Source: Falseniella ignava CCUG 37419 (GTDB lineage: Bacteria; Bacillota; Bacilli; Lactobacillales; Aerococcaceae). From it: a stretch of 64,000 nt of DNA. The notes under the pieces were generated by a model. It was not told the DNA's origin. It made no database searches and worked only from the letters and a program-made list of their open reading frames with translations. The stretch lies in assembly GCF_000301055.1 (NCBI RefSeq), contig NZ_JH932300.1, positions 725,339 to 789,338 of the forward strand, read 5' to 3'. Shown here in pieces: positions 1-8,667 of this stretch; position 1 is the stretch's first letter, and each line of letters starts with the position of its first letter. The position numbers and the translations under genes are program-made.

Positions 1-998
1 TGTAAACCGTCCTTTGGCTTTTTAAGTCGACAACATAAATGGATTAAGTGACTCGCAATTTGATAAGCTAAGCTATCTGAATTCGCAACTTGATAACTCT
101 TTAGTAAGATGGGAATAAAATCAGGATGGTCAAAAGAGATATATTCAAAATAAGTTGCCACCTCAATTATAAGTTTTGAATACTGATAATCATTAGGCTC
201 GATGGCTTCTAAAAGTAGTTCCGGGTTTGGTTTTAATGCTTTACCATTCAAGAGTTGATGCTTCAACAACTCTACCTCAAGTGAATGATCCTTAGTGATC
301 AATCGATTTAAAGTTAACAAACCATTATCATACTGATGTTGTAAGTAATAAATTTTTGCGAGATTTAAGATATCGGTCGGATGATTGACATTTTTTATTA
401 ATGGGTGATTTAATAACAACTCATTTAAAGAAAAGGATGAAGTAAGAGTATCTGCTGCAAAATTTAATAATTTTTGGTAAATAAATTTTTGTTTTGGCGA
501 ATTGATCAAAAGTTGAGTGTAACAAATCACTGATTGTTTGTAATCACCCATCCTGTCGTATAATTGTGCTAATTCTAATTTGATTGAAAAGTTATTGGGA
601 TAATCATTGATGCTTTTTATTAAAACTTGAATAGCTTTTTCGTATTGAAGCTGTTTAAGATATAACTCATATTCTACGAGTCGATATTTTAAAATGGGTG
701 GCTGATTGGCTGGGGCAAATAATTTTGAAAGCCAGTAATTTTCAATCTCTGCATAATTTTCAAGCGTCAATAAACATTGACAGATATTATAAATTATTTT
801 TTTTGATGGGTATGCTTGATAAGCAAGTTGTGCTAAATCTAAACATTTTTCTGGATTAAGATACTGATGTATTACAAGGTAATCCCGTACTTGTTTACGT
901 AACTGCGTATTCTGACGATAATACCTTATAAATTCATTGCGTTTTGATGATTCATCTAACGCATTCGACTCAATAATATCTTCCAACAGGGTTTTCAT
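1..998 (-). CDS. TPR-repeat protein, C-terminus cut by window edge
   Basis: An open frame of 332 codons reads leftward from an ATG at 998 with a strong upstream AGGAGGT-like ribosome site (GGAGGTGG) and runs off the window start without a stop. The protein is all-helical in character, Leu/Tyr/Gln/Asn-rich, and contains tandem 34-residue-like helix pairs, for example around residues 105-165 where the spacing of L, Y, G and P residues looks like tetratricopeptide repeats. No signal peptide or membrane segment is seen. TPR proteins are protein-interaction scaffolds; Firmicute relatives of this size are usually annotated only as TPR proteins. The specific role is unknown. It is divergent from the permease gene to its right. 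Confidence 0.75.
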   Translation of the reverse strand, partial: MKTLLEDIIESNALDESSKRNEFIRYYRQNTQLRKQVRDYLVIHQYLNPEKCLDLAQLAYQAYPSKKIIYNICQCLLTLENYAEIENYWLSKLFAPANQPPILKYRLVEYELYLKQLQYEKAIQVLIKSINDYPNNFSIKLELAQLYDRMGDYKQSVICYTQLLINSPKQKFIYQKLLNFAADTLTSSFSLNELLLNHPLIKNVNHPTDILNLAKIYYLQHQYDNGLLTLNRLITKDHSLEVELLKHQLLNGKALKPNPELLLEAIEPNDYQYSKLIIEVATYFEYISFDHPDFIPILLKSYQVANSDSLAYQIASHLIHLCCRLKKPKDGL

Positions 999-1049
999 AT
1001 TACCACCTCCATTTATATTATACTATATAGCCATTTACAAAAACACTCA

Positions 1050-1064
1050 AAAGACGAACATTCG
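1050..1064 (+). promoter_or_regulatory. candidate PurR box upstream of purine permease
   Basis: AAAGACGAACATT matches 11 of 13 positions of the Bacillus/Lactococcus PurBox AWWWCCGAACWWT, and it is extended to the palindrome CGAACATTCG (1055-1064). It lies about 95 bp upstream of the permease start, in the intergenic region shared with the divergent TPR gene. PurR control of a purine permease would make sense, but binding is inferred from the match only. Confidence 0.45.
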
Positions 1065-1158
1065 ATTAAATTTTTAAATATAAAAATAGAACTGGCTATA
1101 TTAATTGAAAAAAATAGGTTACCATGAAAATTGTAATTATAGATATTTGGAGGTCATT

Positions 1159-2487
1159 ATGGAAAAGCAAATTGAAGTGTCGTCAATGGGTCAAAAAAAT
1201 GAGTTGGTGTATGATATTGATTCGAATCCTCCATTTGGGTTATCATTAATACTAGCACTACAACACATTTTAGCCTCGTTTGCAGGGATTGTGGCTGTGC
1301 CACTTGTAGTAGGTACAGCGCTGAATTTCTCCGTTGAAGAAATGGCCATTATGGTCAGCGGGACCATCTTTGCGTCAGGTATTACTACCATTATCCAAGC
1401 TAGAAAGCTTGGTATCATCGGATCAGGATATCCTACAATGATGGGAACCGACTTTACTTTCGTTAATCCTCAAATTAGTGTTGGAGCACGATTTGGTATT
1501 CCAGGAATTGTCGGTGCAGCCATCTCAGGTGCCTTACTTGAAGTAATTTTAAGTCGCTTTATTAAACCATTGATGCGTTTCTTCCCGCCGTTAATTACCG
1601 GAATTGTAGTCTCATTAATCGGAATTACGATCTTACCTGTAAGTATTGATTGGGCTGCTGGAGGCGTTGGAGCCGCTGATTATGGTTCATTAAGAAATAT
1701 CGGGATAGCTTTTATTGTTATGATCTTTACCTTATTCCTAAATCATTATGGTAAAGGAATTTGGAGTACAGGAGCTGTTTTTTGGGGTATGATTTTTGGT
1801 TATTTAATCTGTATTCCACTTAATATGGTTGATTTAGAAGCTGTTGCAGCTGCTAAATGGATTGAAATCCCACATATTTTCCGTTACGGAGTCAAATTTG
1901 ATTTCGCTTCTACCTTATCATTTTTACCTGCTTTCTTAGTTTCAGCCATCGGAACGACGGGTGTTTTAATGGCTGTTGGGGAAGCTTCAAATAAAATTCC
2001 AACCGCAGATGAGATTGCGGGAGGGGTTTTAACAGACGGTGTTGGATCAATTATTTCTGGAATTTTTGGTGCAGGGCCTAACACTGCTTTCTCACAAAAC
2101 GTTGGACTAATCACTTTAACAAAAGTTGCAAGTCGTTCTGTGATGATTTTAGCGGGAATCATACTTATTATTTTAGGTATCTTCCCTAAAATTAGTGCGA
2201 TTATCTCAGTTATTCCAACTCCAGTATTAGGTGGTGTCGGTGTTATTATGTTCGGACTTGTAGCAGCTCAAGGTATTAAATCACTAACAAGCATTCACCT
2301 AGGTGACCGTGAATTACTTATTATTTCAGTGGCATTTGCAATGGGGATTGGGGTTACCGTTAATCCAGGAATCCTAGCAAACTTACCAGACTGGTTACAA
2401 ATGATGTTATCTTCAGGTATCTCAGCAGGTACAATTGCTGCGCTTATCTTAAATATCGTCATGAAAGACAAAAAAGTACAAGCTTAA
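1159..2487 (+). CDS. NCS2-family purine (xanthine-type) permease
   Basis: A 442-residue polytopic membrane protein of the nucleobase-ascorbate (NAT/NCS2) transporter family, which imports nucleobases with protons. The diagnostic NAT motif QNVGLITLTK starts at Gln313; a Gln at this site followed by NxG is typical of xanthine/urate carriers rather than uracil carriers, which have GENIG. About 12-14 hydrophobic segments are visible. The start was set at the ATG at 1159 because TTTGGAGG lies just upstream; an in-frame TTG at 1105 would add 18 polar residues unlike the family and has no ribosome site. A hairpin terminator follows. Substrate preference between xanthine, guanine and urate is not certain. 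Confidence 0.88.
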   Translation: MEKQIEVSSMGQKNELVYDIDSNPPFGLSLILALQHILASFAGIVAVPLVVGTALNFSVEEMAIMVSGTIFASGITTIIQARKLGIIGSGYPTMMGTDFTFVNPQISVGARFGIPGIVGAAISGALLEVILSRFIKPLMRFFPPLITGIVVSLIGITILPVSIDWAAGGVGAADYGSLRNIGIAFIVMIFTLFLNHYGKGIWSTGAVFWGMIFGYLICIPLNMVDLEAVAAAKWIEIPHIFRYGVKFDFASTLSFLPAFLVSAIGTTGVLMAVGEASNKIPTADEIAGGVLTDGVGSIISGIFGAGPNTAFSQNVGLITLTKVASRSVMILAGIILIILGIFPKISAIISVIPTPVLGGVGVIMFGLVAAQGIKSLTSIHLGDRELLIISVAFAMGIGVTVNPGILANLPDWLQMMLSSGISAGTIAALILNIVMKDKKVQA

Positions 2488-2511
2488 TCAATCGTTAATA
2501 CGCATAAAATT

Positions 2512-2541
2512 ATCCTATGGGAATCTCGTTTCCCATAGGAT
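2512..2541. terminator. bidirectional rho-independent terminator
   Basis: A perfect 12-bp stem (2512-2523 with 2530-2541, TCTCGT loop) is followed by a T-rich tract on the plus strand and by AATTTTA on the minus strand. It separates the convergent permease and phosphatase genes. Confidence 0.9.
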
Positions 2542-2572
2542 TTTTATTTACTATTTTTTAATTAATAATCCA

Positions 2573-3136
2573 TTAAATATCCCACTCTCGAACGGCGATG
2601 CAATGACCGGAATCATCGAAATTCAATTCAACCACCCATGGCATTTGATCTTTAATTCGTAAAGTGTCTTCGACACCAAAAGAAGTATCATAATAATTGG
2701 CAATCGCACTCATCGCAGTCCCATGACTCCCTATAACGATGGTCTGCATGGGATGTTGTCGTATAATATGTTCTAAAGCTCGAATATTGCGCTGTTGAAC
2801 TTGATTAATCGATTCGCCTCCGGACAAATGATAATCAAAATCAGCCCACTGTTTTGTTATATAATCCACTTCAGGTTTTTGCCAAACGTGGCCAATCGCT
2901 CTTTCACGGAAGTCTTCAACAATTTGAATCTGAATCCCTACTTTGGCAGCAAATGGCTTGATTGTATCATAGGATCTACGGTAGGGGCTTGAATAAGCAT
3001 AGTTAACGTGTTTATCTTTAAGAAAATCAGTTACACGCTCTCGATCTAATAAGCCTTTATCAGTTAACTCACGTTGGCGATCATCGAGATTAAGATAGTT
3101 GGGGTGGCAATGGCGAATAAAATAAACTGTTGTCAC
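2573..3136 (-). CDS. histidine phosphatase (phosphoglycerate mutase-like) family protein
   Basis: A 187-residue protein of the histidine phosphatase superfamily. The catalytic RHG-type motif is RHC (Arg8-His9-Cys10), and the second active-site His is in the SHGTA motif in the C-terminal half, with RRSYDT-like phosphate-binding residues between them. It probably dephosphorylates a small phosphorylated metabolite; the substrate is unknown. I chose the GTG at 3136, preceded by AGAGGA at good spacing, over a longer in-frame ATG at 3220 that would overlap the transporter gene upstream and adds residues foreign to the family. It is the last gene of the GNAT-pepX-AEC group. Confidence 0.8.
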   Translation of the reverse strand: MTTVYFIRHCHPNYLNLDDRQRELTDKGLLDRERVTDFLKDKHVNYAYSSPYRRSYDTIKPFAAKVGIQIQIVEDFRERAIGHVWQKPEVDYITKQWADFDYHLSGGESINQVQQRNIRALEHIIRQHPMQTIVIGSHGTAMSAIANYYDTSFGVEDTLRIKDQMPWVVELNFDDSGHCIAVREWDI

Positions 3137-3162
3137 AATATATTCCTCTCTACAAACAAATT

Positions 3163-4083
3163 CTAAATAAAACTTAATAATAGCGGTACAGTAATAATCG
3201 ATAAAATAATCGATACACAAGTTAATTTGGCAGCAAAGTCAACATCCAAATTATATTGGGCCGCTAAAACCGTTGTCGGCGTCCCTATCGGCATTCCTGC
3301 TAAAATCACTACTACACCAGTTAGGGTTGAATCCAGGGAGAATCCCTTCATAACCATTAACACAATGAGTGGGATAGCTAATAGACGGATAAAACAGTAA
3401 TATAATACCCCCGGTTCTAGAAGACTTTTTAAACAAACTTGTGAAATAATTGCCCCAATTAAAACCATTGCTAAAGGTGCAACAAGAGAAGCAATTCCCA
3501 TCGAAGCACGTTCGATAAATGGCGGTAAGTTAATTTGTAGTAGTCCACGCGCTAACCCGATAAAAACAGCAATAATCGAAGGATTTTTCAGTAATTTAAG
3601 CAGTGCATTTAGCGTACTTTGCCCTTCTTTTCGGCTGGCTCCTAACATTGTCAAACCTACCGTCCACATAAATAAGCGGTGCGGAGCTAAATAGACTGAA
3701 GCCATCATCGCCCCCGTTGATCCATAGATGGATTCTGCGATAGGTAAGCCTGAAAATCCAGCGTTATTAACTAAAGTTCCATATGCCATCACACGAGCTT
3801 TCTCTTCGGGATAACTTCGATATAATATTGGTGCTATCAAACTGTTGATTGAATAAATAATCACTGCTGCAATCATCGCTTGCAAACTTAAGAGTAATAA
3901 ATCAATAGTCACGGTCTTAAATGAATTAAAAACCATAATGGGTAAGAAAACATTAATTAATATTGACATCATACCATCTCTCCCCACATGGGTCAGTATT
4001 TGTTTGCGTCCTGCAAAAAATCCAAGTGCAATATATAGTAGTAAAGTTAACTGTAAATCAAGTAATTGAAGAAACTGTTGCAT
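3163..4083 (-). CDS. AEC-family (auxin efflux carrier-like) transporter
   Basis: A 306-residue protein with about ten hydrophobic helices and the AEC-family features: an N-terminal half with NAGFSGLPI and a C-terminal half with GMPIGTPTTVLA, the paired conserved loops of this transporter fold. Bacterial members include malate permeases and other organic-acid or small-metabolite carriers; the substrate cannot be read from the sequence. The start ATG at 4083 has AAGGAGGCGG upstream. It lies 18 bp downstream of pepX and 26 bp upstream of the phosphatase gene, so it is likely co-transcribed with both. Confidence 0.85.
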   Translation of the reverse strand: MQQFLQLLDLQLTLLLYIALGFFAGRKQILTHVGRDGMMSILINVFLPIMVFNSFKTVTIDLLLLSLQAMIAAVIIYSINSLIAPILYRSYPEEKARVMAYGTLVNNAGFSGLPIAESIYGSTGAMMASVYLAPHRLFMWTVGLTMLGASRKEGQSTLNALLKLLKNPSIIAVFIGLARGLLQINLPPFIERASMGIASLVAPLAMVLIGAIISQVCLKSLLEPGVLYYCFIRLLAIPLIVLMVMKGFSLDSTLTGVVVILAGMPIGTPTTVLAAQYNLDVDFAAKLTCVSIILSIITVPLLLSFI

Positions 4084-4101
4084 CTCCGCCTCCTTTATTG
4101 T

Positions 4102-6261
4102 TTATAAAAAATCTATAACTAATTGTATGCTTTCTGTTAGAACTTGATACTTTTGACATTCTGTTGGGTGTAATGTGTACAGGTAATCATTACCATAAAT
4201 AATTAGACCTAATCGGTGTCCTTCAGGTAACGTATAATCCATTGGAATCATATCTATTTCGTAAGTTTGAAATCCTTGATCATCCGAAGAATTGACAGGT
4301 GTTTTCAAGTTCACCCATCCTCGAGTGATAATATGTGAATCAGATGCATCGAGTTCATATGTAAAAGTAGTTTGTGGTAGTTTCGTTGAAAGACCGATAC
4401 TCCGTTTAGTTGATGTTGATTGTGTACGCTCATTAACAATTCGATGCGAACCATAATCGACTAGTAAGCACGACAAAGCACCTTCATTTCGATTGGATTT
4501 CACTTTTAATTGTATTCGCATTGTACCATGTAAATGTAGCTGATTTTCTAGCGAATCTGACTCATAACGTATCGCAAGTGTACTTTTAGGATCTAATAAC
4601 TGCTCTTGCCAATCCTTTGCGGAAAGAAAATCGAGCTGAGTCTCGAATGTATCTATCGTTGCTTCAACTGAATCATTCGTTGATATATCTGATTGAATGA
4701 GACGATCACCTTCAATTTTAAAACGGATCTGTTGCCGTTGGTCATAATTAACTTGGTCCCACTGATTTGGGTTGAGATTTGATTGAACGATACCTTGTCC
4801 GTTCGTTAACGGTTGAGCACCTAAATCAAGTAGATAATAATCCAACCACCGATCCATCAGATCCATTAAATCATAATTATCAATTGAATGAATTGAGATA
4901 TGTTTACCCCGATGAATTACAAAGTTTCGGCTAATCGAATTATTCTGTGTTGCTTCCATTAATTTGAATAGATGTGAAATCTTTACATTCCAATCATTGG
5001 TACCATGCATAATTAACATCGGTACTTGAATCTGATCCGCTTGATTCAAATAATTACGTTGGTCCCAAAATTCATTATAATATCCTGATTCACGGTCCAT
5101 ATCATGGCGCATTGCTTCAAATAATTCACGGAATCGTTGGCGTTTGGCTTGCGTCGCATTCGTCGGGTTCATTAAAAACGATTCACAAAACCAAGATAGA
5201 ATATCAATGTCTTCTCCAGGATATCCTTGAGGAGCGACTACTAAGTTATTATAGCGATAGTAATCGTACCAATTTGAGATACCTGCTTCAGGTAATATTG
5301 TTTTTAAAGAGCAACTCTTTGAATATGTTGCGGTACCAATAGCTAAGGTTCCTAAATAAGACTTACCCGTCATGGCCACCGTACCATTTGACCAAGTTGG
5401 GACGACGCGCTGTGTCGCTTCAAGATCATAATATCCCGCAGTATCGCCATCAATCCAACGCAAAGTAGCATCAACTGCATCCAACTCTTCAATCGATCCG
5501 GTTAGATTATAACCTTGCGAATAATAAGCACCCCGACCCGCATAATAAATTACGGCGTAGCCTTTAGCCAGATAGCGTTTCATTGCAGGATTCCGTCCAT
5601 AAAGTGGTGGTTCAACAATTTCTTCTAATGATGCAGTCAGTTCAGGGAGTAATCTTGTTTGCCCTGGCTTACTATAATCTGTTAATTGATAGGATTGAAT
5701 CGGGTCTTCGTGCGTTTCAGTAATCGAATGTAATGCCTCGGGTGCAAAGGCATCATTGTTCGTTCCCATTACATACGGATTCGCAATATAGAGGATTGGA
5801 ACAGTCCCCTCTTTTTGATACTCTCTTGGACGTTCGATGTAGATTTCCACTAAATCACTATAAGGGCTGTCCGTTGTTGTATAAGCAGTCTCGATAAAGA
5901 CCCGCTCTTTAATCGTCTGTGTCTCATCATAGGCCATGATTGTCACATCATGATACACAATCGGCCCATTCGGAGTATATTGTTGAACGAACTTCGGCAG
6001 ATAACCCGCTGCAATCAATACTTCAAGAACACTGCGTTGATCGGACAATTGAAGTTGTAAAAGATCATCGAAATAAGTCGTTAAACTTGAATGGACTTCA
6101 AGCGAAAGACGTTCAATCGCTTGGGCTATTGTTGTCGAATAGACTTCCAAACGTTGAAGTAATAATATCATTCGTTTAGTCAAATCATCGTGAGATTTAA
6201 TTGCCGTTCCAAACAACTCTTGCATTATTTCTTCTAAATGAGGGTTTTGAATATGTATCAT
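4102..6261 (-). CDS. pepX: Xaa-Pro dipeptidyl-peptidase PepX
   Basis: A 719-residue cytoplasmic serine peptidase that removes X-Pro dipeptides from the N-terminus of proline-rich peptides, a hallmark enzyme of casein and peptide use in lactic acid bacteria. The nucleophile motif GKSYLG places Ser301; the other triad members appear to be Asp423 (in HGTNDW) and His454 (in RGKHIS), keeping nearly the same spacing as the lactococcal triad. An N-terminal helical domain (about residues 1-140) precedes the alpha/beta-hydrolase core, and a beta-rich jelly-roll-like domain occupies the last 220 residues. It is slightly shorter than the roughly 760-residue lactococcal enzyme. Confidence 0.96.
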   Translation of the reverse strand: MIHIQNPHLEEIMQELFGTAIKSHDDLTKRMILLLQRLEVYSTTIAQAIERLSLEVHSSLTTYFDDLLQLQLSDQRSVLEVLIAAGYLPKFVQQYTPNGPIVYHDVTIMAYDETQTIKERVFIETAYTTTDSPYSDLVEIYIERPREYQKEGTVPILYIANPYVMGTNNDAFAPEALHSITETHEDPIQSYQLTDYSKPGQTRLLPELTASLEEIVEPPLYGRNPAMKRYLAKGYAVIYYAGRGAYYSQGYNLTGSIEELDAVDATLRWIDGDTAGYYDLEATQRVVPTWSNGTVAMTGKSYLGTLAIGTATYSKSCSLKTILPEAGISNWYDYYRYNNLVVAPQGYPGEDIDILSWFCESFLMNPTNATQAKRQRFRELFEAMRHDMDRESGYYNEFWDQRNYLNQADQIQVPMLIMHGTNDWNVKISHLFKLMEATQNNSISRNFVIHRGKHISIHSIDNYDLMDLMDRWLDYYLLDLGAQPLTNGQGIVQSNLNPNQWDQVNYDQRQQIRFKIEGDRLIQSDISTNDSVEATIDTFETQLDFLSAKDWQEQLLDPKSTLAIRYESDSLENQLHLHGTMRIQLKVKSNRNEGALSCLLVDYGSHRIVNERTQSTSTKRSIGLSTKLPQTTFTYELDASDSHIITRGWVNLKTPVNSSDDQGFQTYEIDMIPMDYTLPEGHRLGLIIYGNDYLYTLHPTECQKYQVLTESIQLVIDFL

Positions 6262-6289
6262 TAGAAATTCTCCTTAAATAACATTAATA

Positions 6290-6748
6290 CTACAAAACTT
6301 TTTTATTTACTTGATAAATCATATCTTGATGTTCTATCCCAGCATCCAAGTAGATGGCATCATTACAAGTATTAAAACCGACTGTTTGATAGAACCCTAT
6401 CGCTTGAATCTGAGATGACAAATGAATTTGTGATATTTTTTGTTGATGAGCCCATTCAATCACCTGCTCCATTAATGCTCGACCATACCCTTGACGACGA
6501 TATGAAGCAGAGGTCGCAATACGTTGTAATTTTAGACATAATTTATCGGATTGATTAAATATATAAAAACGTGCAGTTACAATTGGTAGCGCATCGAGAT
6601 AACCGACGACATGCCAACACTGTTCATCGTTTCCATCAATTTCTAAAGACTCGCTAACGTCTTGCTCGTCAATAAAAACGGCACGCCGAATTGATAGTGC
6701 ATCTTGGTAGATTTCTCCATCTGTACCAAGTTGATATTTAAAAATCAT
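6290..6748 (-). CDS. GNAT-family N-acetyltransferase
   Basis: A 152-residue acetyl-CoA-dependent acyltransferase. The acetyl-CoA binding motif A is QRIATSASYRRQGYGRAL (the RRxGxG pyrophosphate-binding loop), followed by the FYQTVGF motif typical of the C-terminal strand and helix. The N-terminal RRAVFIDEQ segment resembles the ElaA/YjcF branch, whose substrates are mostly unknown. It is the first gene of a leftward group with pepX and the AEC transporter, with a good promoter immediately upstream. Confidence 0.85.
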   Translation of the reverse strand: MIFKYQLGTDGEIYQDALSIRRAVFIDEQDVSESLEIDGNDEQCWHVVGYLDALPIVTARFYIFNQSDKLCLKLQRIATSASYRRQGYGRALMEQVIEWAHQQKISQIHLSSQIQAIGFYQTVGFNTCNDAIYLDAGIEHQDMIYQVNKKVL

Positions 6749-6779
6749 ATATTATCCTCCGTCAACTATGAATAAACCT

Positions 6780-6808
6780 ATTATAACGATAAACGCAAAT
6801 AAAACCAA
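6780..6808 (-). promoter_or_regulatory. SigA-type promoter for the GNAT-pepX group
   Basis: On the minus strand TTGGTT (6803-6808), a 17-bp spacer and a perfect TATAAT (6780-6785) sit about 30 bp upstream of the GNAT start codon. Confidence 0.75.
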
Positions 6809-6820
6809 TCTAAGGCAAAT

Positions 6821-6847
6821 AAAAAAACTAGGCACCTAAATGCCTAG
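6821..6847 (-). terminator. terminator of hup
   Basis: Stem CTAGGCA/TGCCTAG (6828-6834 with 6841-6847) is followed on the minus strand by seven U residues, 15 bp after the hup stop. Confidence 0.92.
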
Positions 6848-6861
6848 TCTAAAAGGTATAA

Positions 6862-7137
6862 TTATTTAACAATATCTTTTAAAGCTTTACCAGCTTTGAA
6901 TGCAGGAACTTTGCTAGCTGGGATTTGGATTTCTTCACCAGTTTGTGGGTTACGTCCTTTACGAGCTGCACGGTCACGAACTTCGAAAGTACCAAAACCA
7001 ATTACTTGAACTTTCTCACCATCTGCTAAAGCTTCCATAACTGTTTCAAATAATGCTTCAACGGTAGCTGTAACGTCTTTTTTAGTTAAGTTTGTTTTAG
7101 CTGCTACGCGTTCTACTAAATCTGCTTTATTTGCCAT
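6862..7137 (-). CDS. hup: HU-family histone-like DNA-binding protein
   Basis: A 91-residue nucleoid protein that bends DNA as a dimer without strong sequence preference. The family signature [20 protein letters not shown] is intact, including the tip of the DNA-binding arm (RNPQTGEEI), and the length is standard. It has its own promoter and terminator and so appears monocistronic, as expected for an abundant protein. GGAGGAAATTC precedes the ATG. Confidence 0.98.
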   Translation of the reverse strand: MANKADLVERVAAKTNLTKKDVTATVEALFETVMEALADGEKVQVIGFGTFEVRDRAARKGRNPQTGEEIQIPASKVPAFKAGKALKDIVK

Positions 7138-7219
7138 TGAATTTCCTCCTCAAATATCTCATCATATGAAAATACAATAAAATATGCTTAGTGACATATT
7201 GAATCGCATCTCAATTATT

Positions 7220-7248
7220 AGAATAGCATATTAACCTTGCTATTACAA
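7220..7248 (-). promoter_or_regulatory. SigA-type promoter of hup
   Basis: Minus strand: TTGTAA (7243-7248), a 17-bp spacer and TATTCT (7220-7225), about 80 bp upstream of the hup ATG. Confidence 0.7.
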
Positions 7249-7274
7249 CATTTTTAGTTAATCTTCCATGTTAT

Positions 7275-8591
7275 TTAATTTTTATTTTCACGAACTAAAA
7301 TACGAATTGGTGTTCCGATAAAACCAAAAGATTCTCGCAATTTATTTTCTAAATAACGTTGATAACTGAAGTGCATCAGATCAACATCATTGACAAAAAC
7401 AACAAAAGTAGGTGGATTTGTTGCCACTTGTGTCATATAGAAAATTTTAAGTCGACGTCCTTTATCGGTCGGAGTTGGATTCATCGCCACTGCATCAGAT
7501 ACTACCGTATTAAGCGTCGATGATTGAATCCTTTGATGGCGTACATCATGAATTTCTTTTAGTAGTTGAGGTAATCGATGGAGACGTTGTCCTGTCTTGG
7601 CACTCACAAATAAAACTGGTGCAAAACTTAAATATTGAAATTCCTGGCGGATTTTATCGGTGAATTCATCAAAAGATTTATTATCTTTGTCAACTAAATC
7701 CCATTTATTCACTATAATGACAATCCCTTTACCCGCTTCATACGCTAATCCTGCAACGCGCTTATCTTGCTCAATAATTCCTGTTTCTGCGTCAATAACA
7801 ATACATGCAATATCGCTTCGATCAATCGCCGCTTGAGCTCGCATTACCGAGTATTTTTCGGTAGATTCCCAAACCTTGCCACGCTTACGGATGCCAGCTG
7901 TGTCAATCATTAAATAATCTGTGCCATCTTCAGTAAAATGAGTATCTACCGCTTCACGGGTAGTTCCTTCGATATTTGAAACAATAACACGTTCTTCATT
8001 TAAAATACGGTTGACAAGACTTGATTTCCCCACATTTGGGCGTCCGATAAAACAAAATTTTACATATTCGTCTAGATCAAAACTTGCATCATGCTCTGGT
8101 AAAGCTTGAAAAAGCGCATCTAATAAATCTCCAAACCCAGTACCATGAGAACCCGAAACCGGATATGGTTCGCCTAGCCCTAAACTATAGAATTCATATA
8201 TCATTTGACGTTGCTCAGGGTTATCTGCTTTATTAATGGCTAGTAGAACAGGTTTGCCCGAACGTAATAACATTTGTGCAACGCGTTCATCTTCGTGTGT
8301 AATACCTTCCCGAACACTCGTCACCATAATAATTATATCCGCTTCTTCAATCGCCAATTCCGCTTGGTACTTCACTTGATCATTTAACGGTGTATTACCT
8401 AAATCAATTCCACCCGTATCAATCAACCGGAAAGGCTTGCCTAACCATTCTGCCGTCGCATAAATTCGATCACGAGTCACACCGGGCAAATCATTAACAA
8501 TTGAAATACGATCCCCAACTAATCGATTAAAAATTGTAGATTTTCCGACATTCGGTCTTCCAACCAGTGCTACTACAGGTATCTCGTCCAT
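7275..8591 (-). CDS. der: ribosome biogenesis GTPase Der (EngA)
   Basis: A 438-residue essential GTPase for 50S subunit maturation, with two tandem G domains and a C-terminal KH-like domain. G domain 1 starts near residue 7 with GRPNVGKST, then DTGG and NKAD; G domain 2 starts near residue 180 with GRPNVGKSS, then [10 protein letters not shown] and NKWD. The second of two adjacent ATGs (8591) gives a 6-nt spacing from AAGGTG, so I prefer it to the ATG at 8594 and to an in-frame TTG at 8609 that lies upstream of that ribosome site. A terminator hairpin separates it from rpsA. Confidence 0.97.
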   Translation of the reverse strand: MDEIPVVALVGRPNVGKSTIFNRLVGDRISIVNDLPGVTRDRIYATAEWLGKPFRLIDTGGIDLGNTPLNDQVKYQAELAIEEADIIIMVTSVREGITHEDERVAQMLLRSGKPVLLAINKADNPEQRQMIYEFYSLGLGEPYPVSGSHGTGFGDLLDALFQALPEHDASFDLDEYVKFCFIGRPNVGKSSLVNRILNEERVIVSNIEGTTREAVDTHFTEDGTDYLMIDTAGIRKRGKVWESTEKYSVMRAQAAIDRSDIACIVIDAETGIIEQDKRVAGLAYEAGKGIVIIVNKWDLVDKDNKSFDEFTDKIRQEFQYLSFAPVLFVSAKTGQRLHRLPQLLKEIHDVRHQRIQSSTLNTVVSDAVAMNPTPTDKGRRLKIFYMTQVATNPPTFVVFVNDVDLMHFSYQRYLENKLRESFGFIGTPIRILVRENKN

Positions 8592-8621
8592 CATTATCAC
8601 CTTCTTCAATAAAATAATAAA

Positions 8622-8649
8622 AGACTGACTTAATAATCTAAGCCAGTCT
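8622..8649 (-). terminator. terminator of rpsA
   Basis: An 11-bp stem with one mismatch (8622-8632 with 8639-8649) is followed on the minus strand by UUUUAUU, 18 bp after the rpsA stop and just before der. Confidence 0.85.
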
Positions 8650-8667
8650 GTGTCAAATTAGATCTTA

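Noticed and set aside
1000-1158. Purine riboswitch ahead of the purine permease
   Set aside because: The conserved J and loop sequences of the purine aptamer (such as the ATGGxxxG and loop-loop GG/CC elements) and a terminator are absent; only the PurBox-like palindrome is supported.
3137-3220. Longer N-terminus for the histidine phosphatase from ATG 3220
   Set aside because: It would overlap the end of the AEC transporter gene, lacks a ribosome site and adds 28 residues before the usual TxVYFIRH start of the family.
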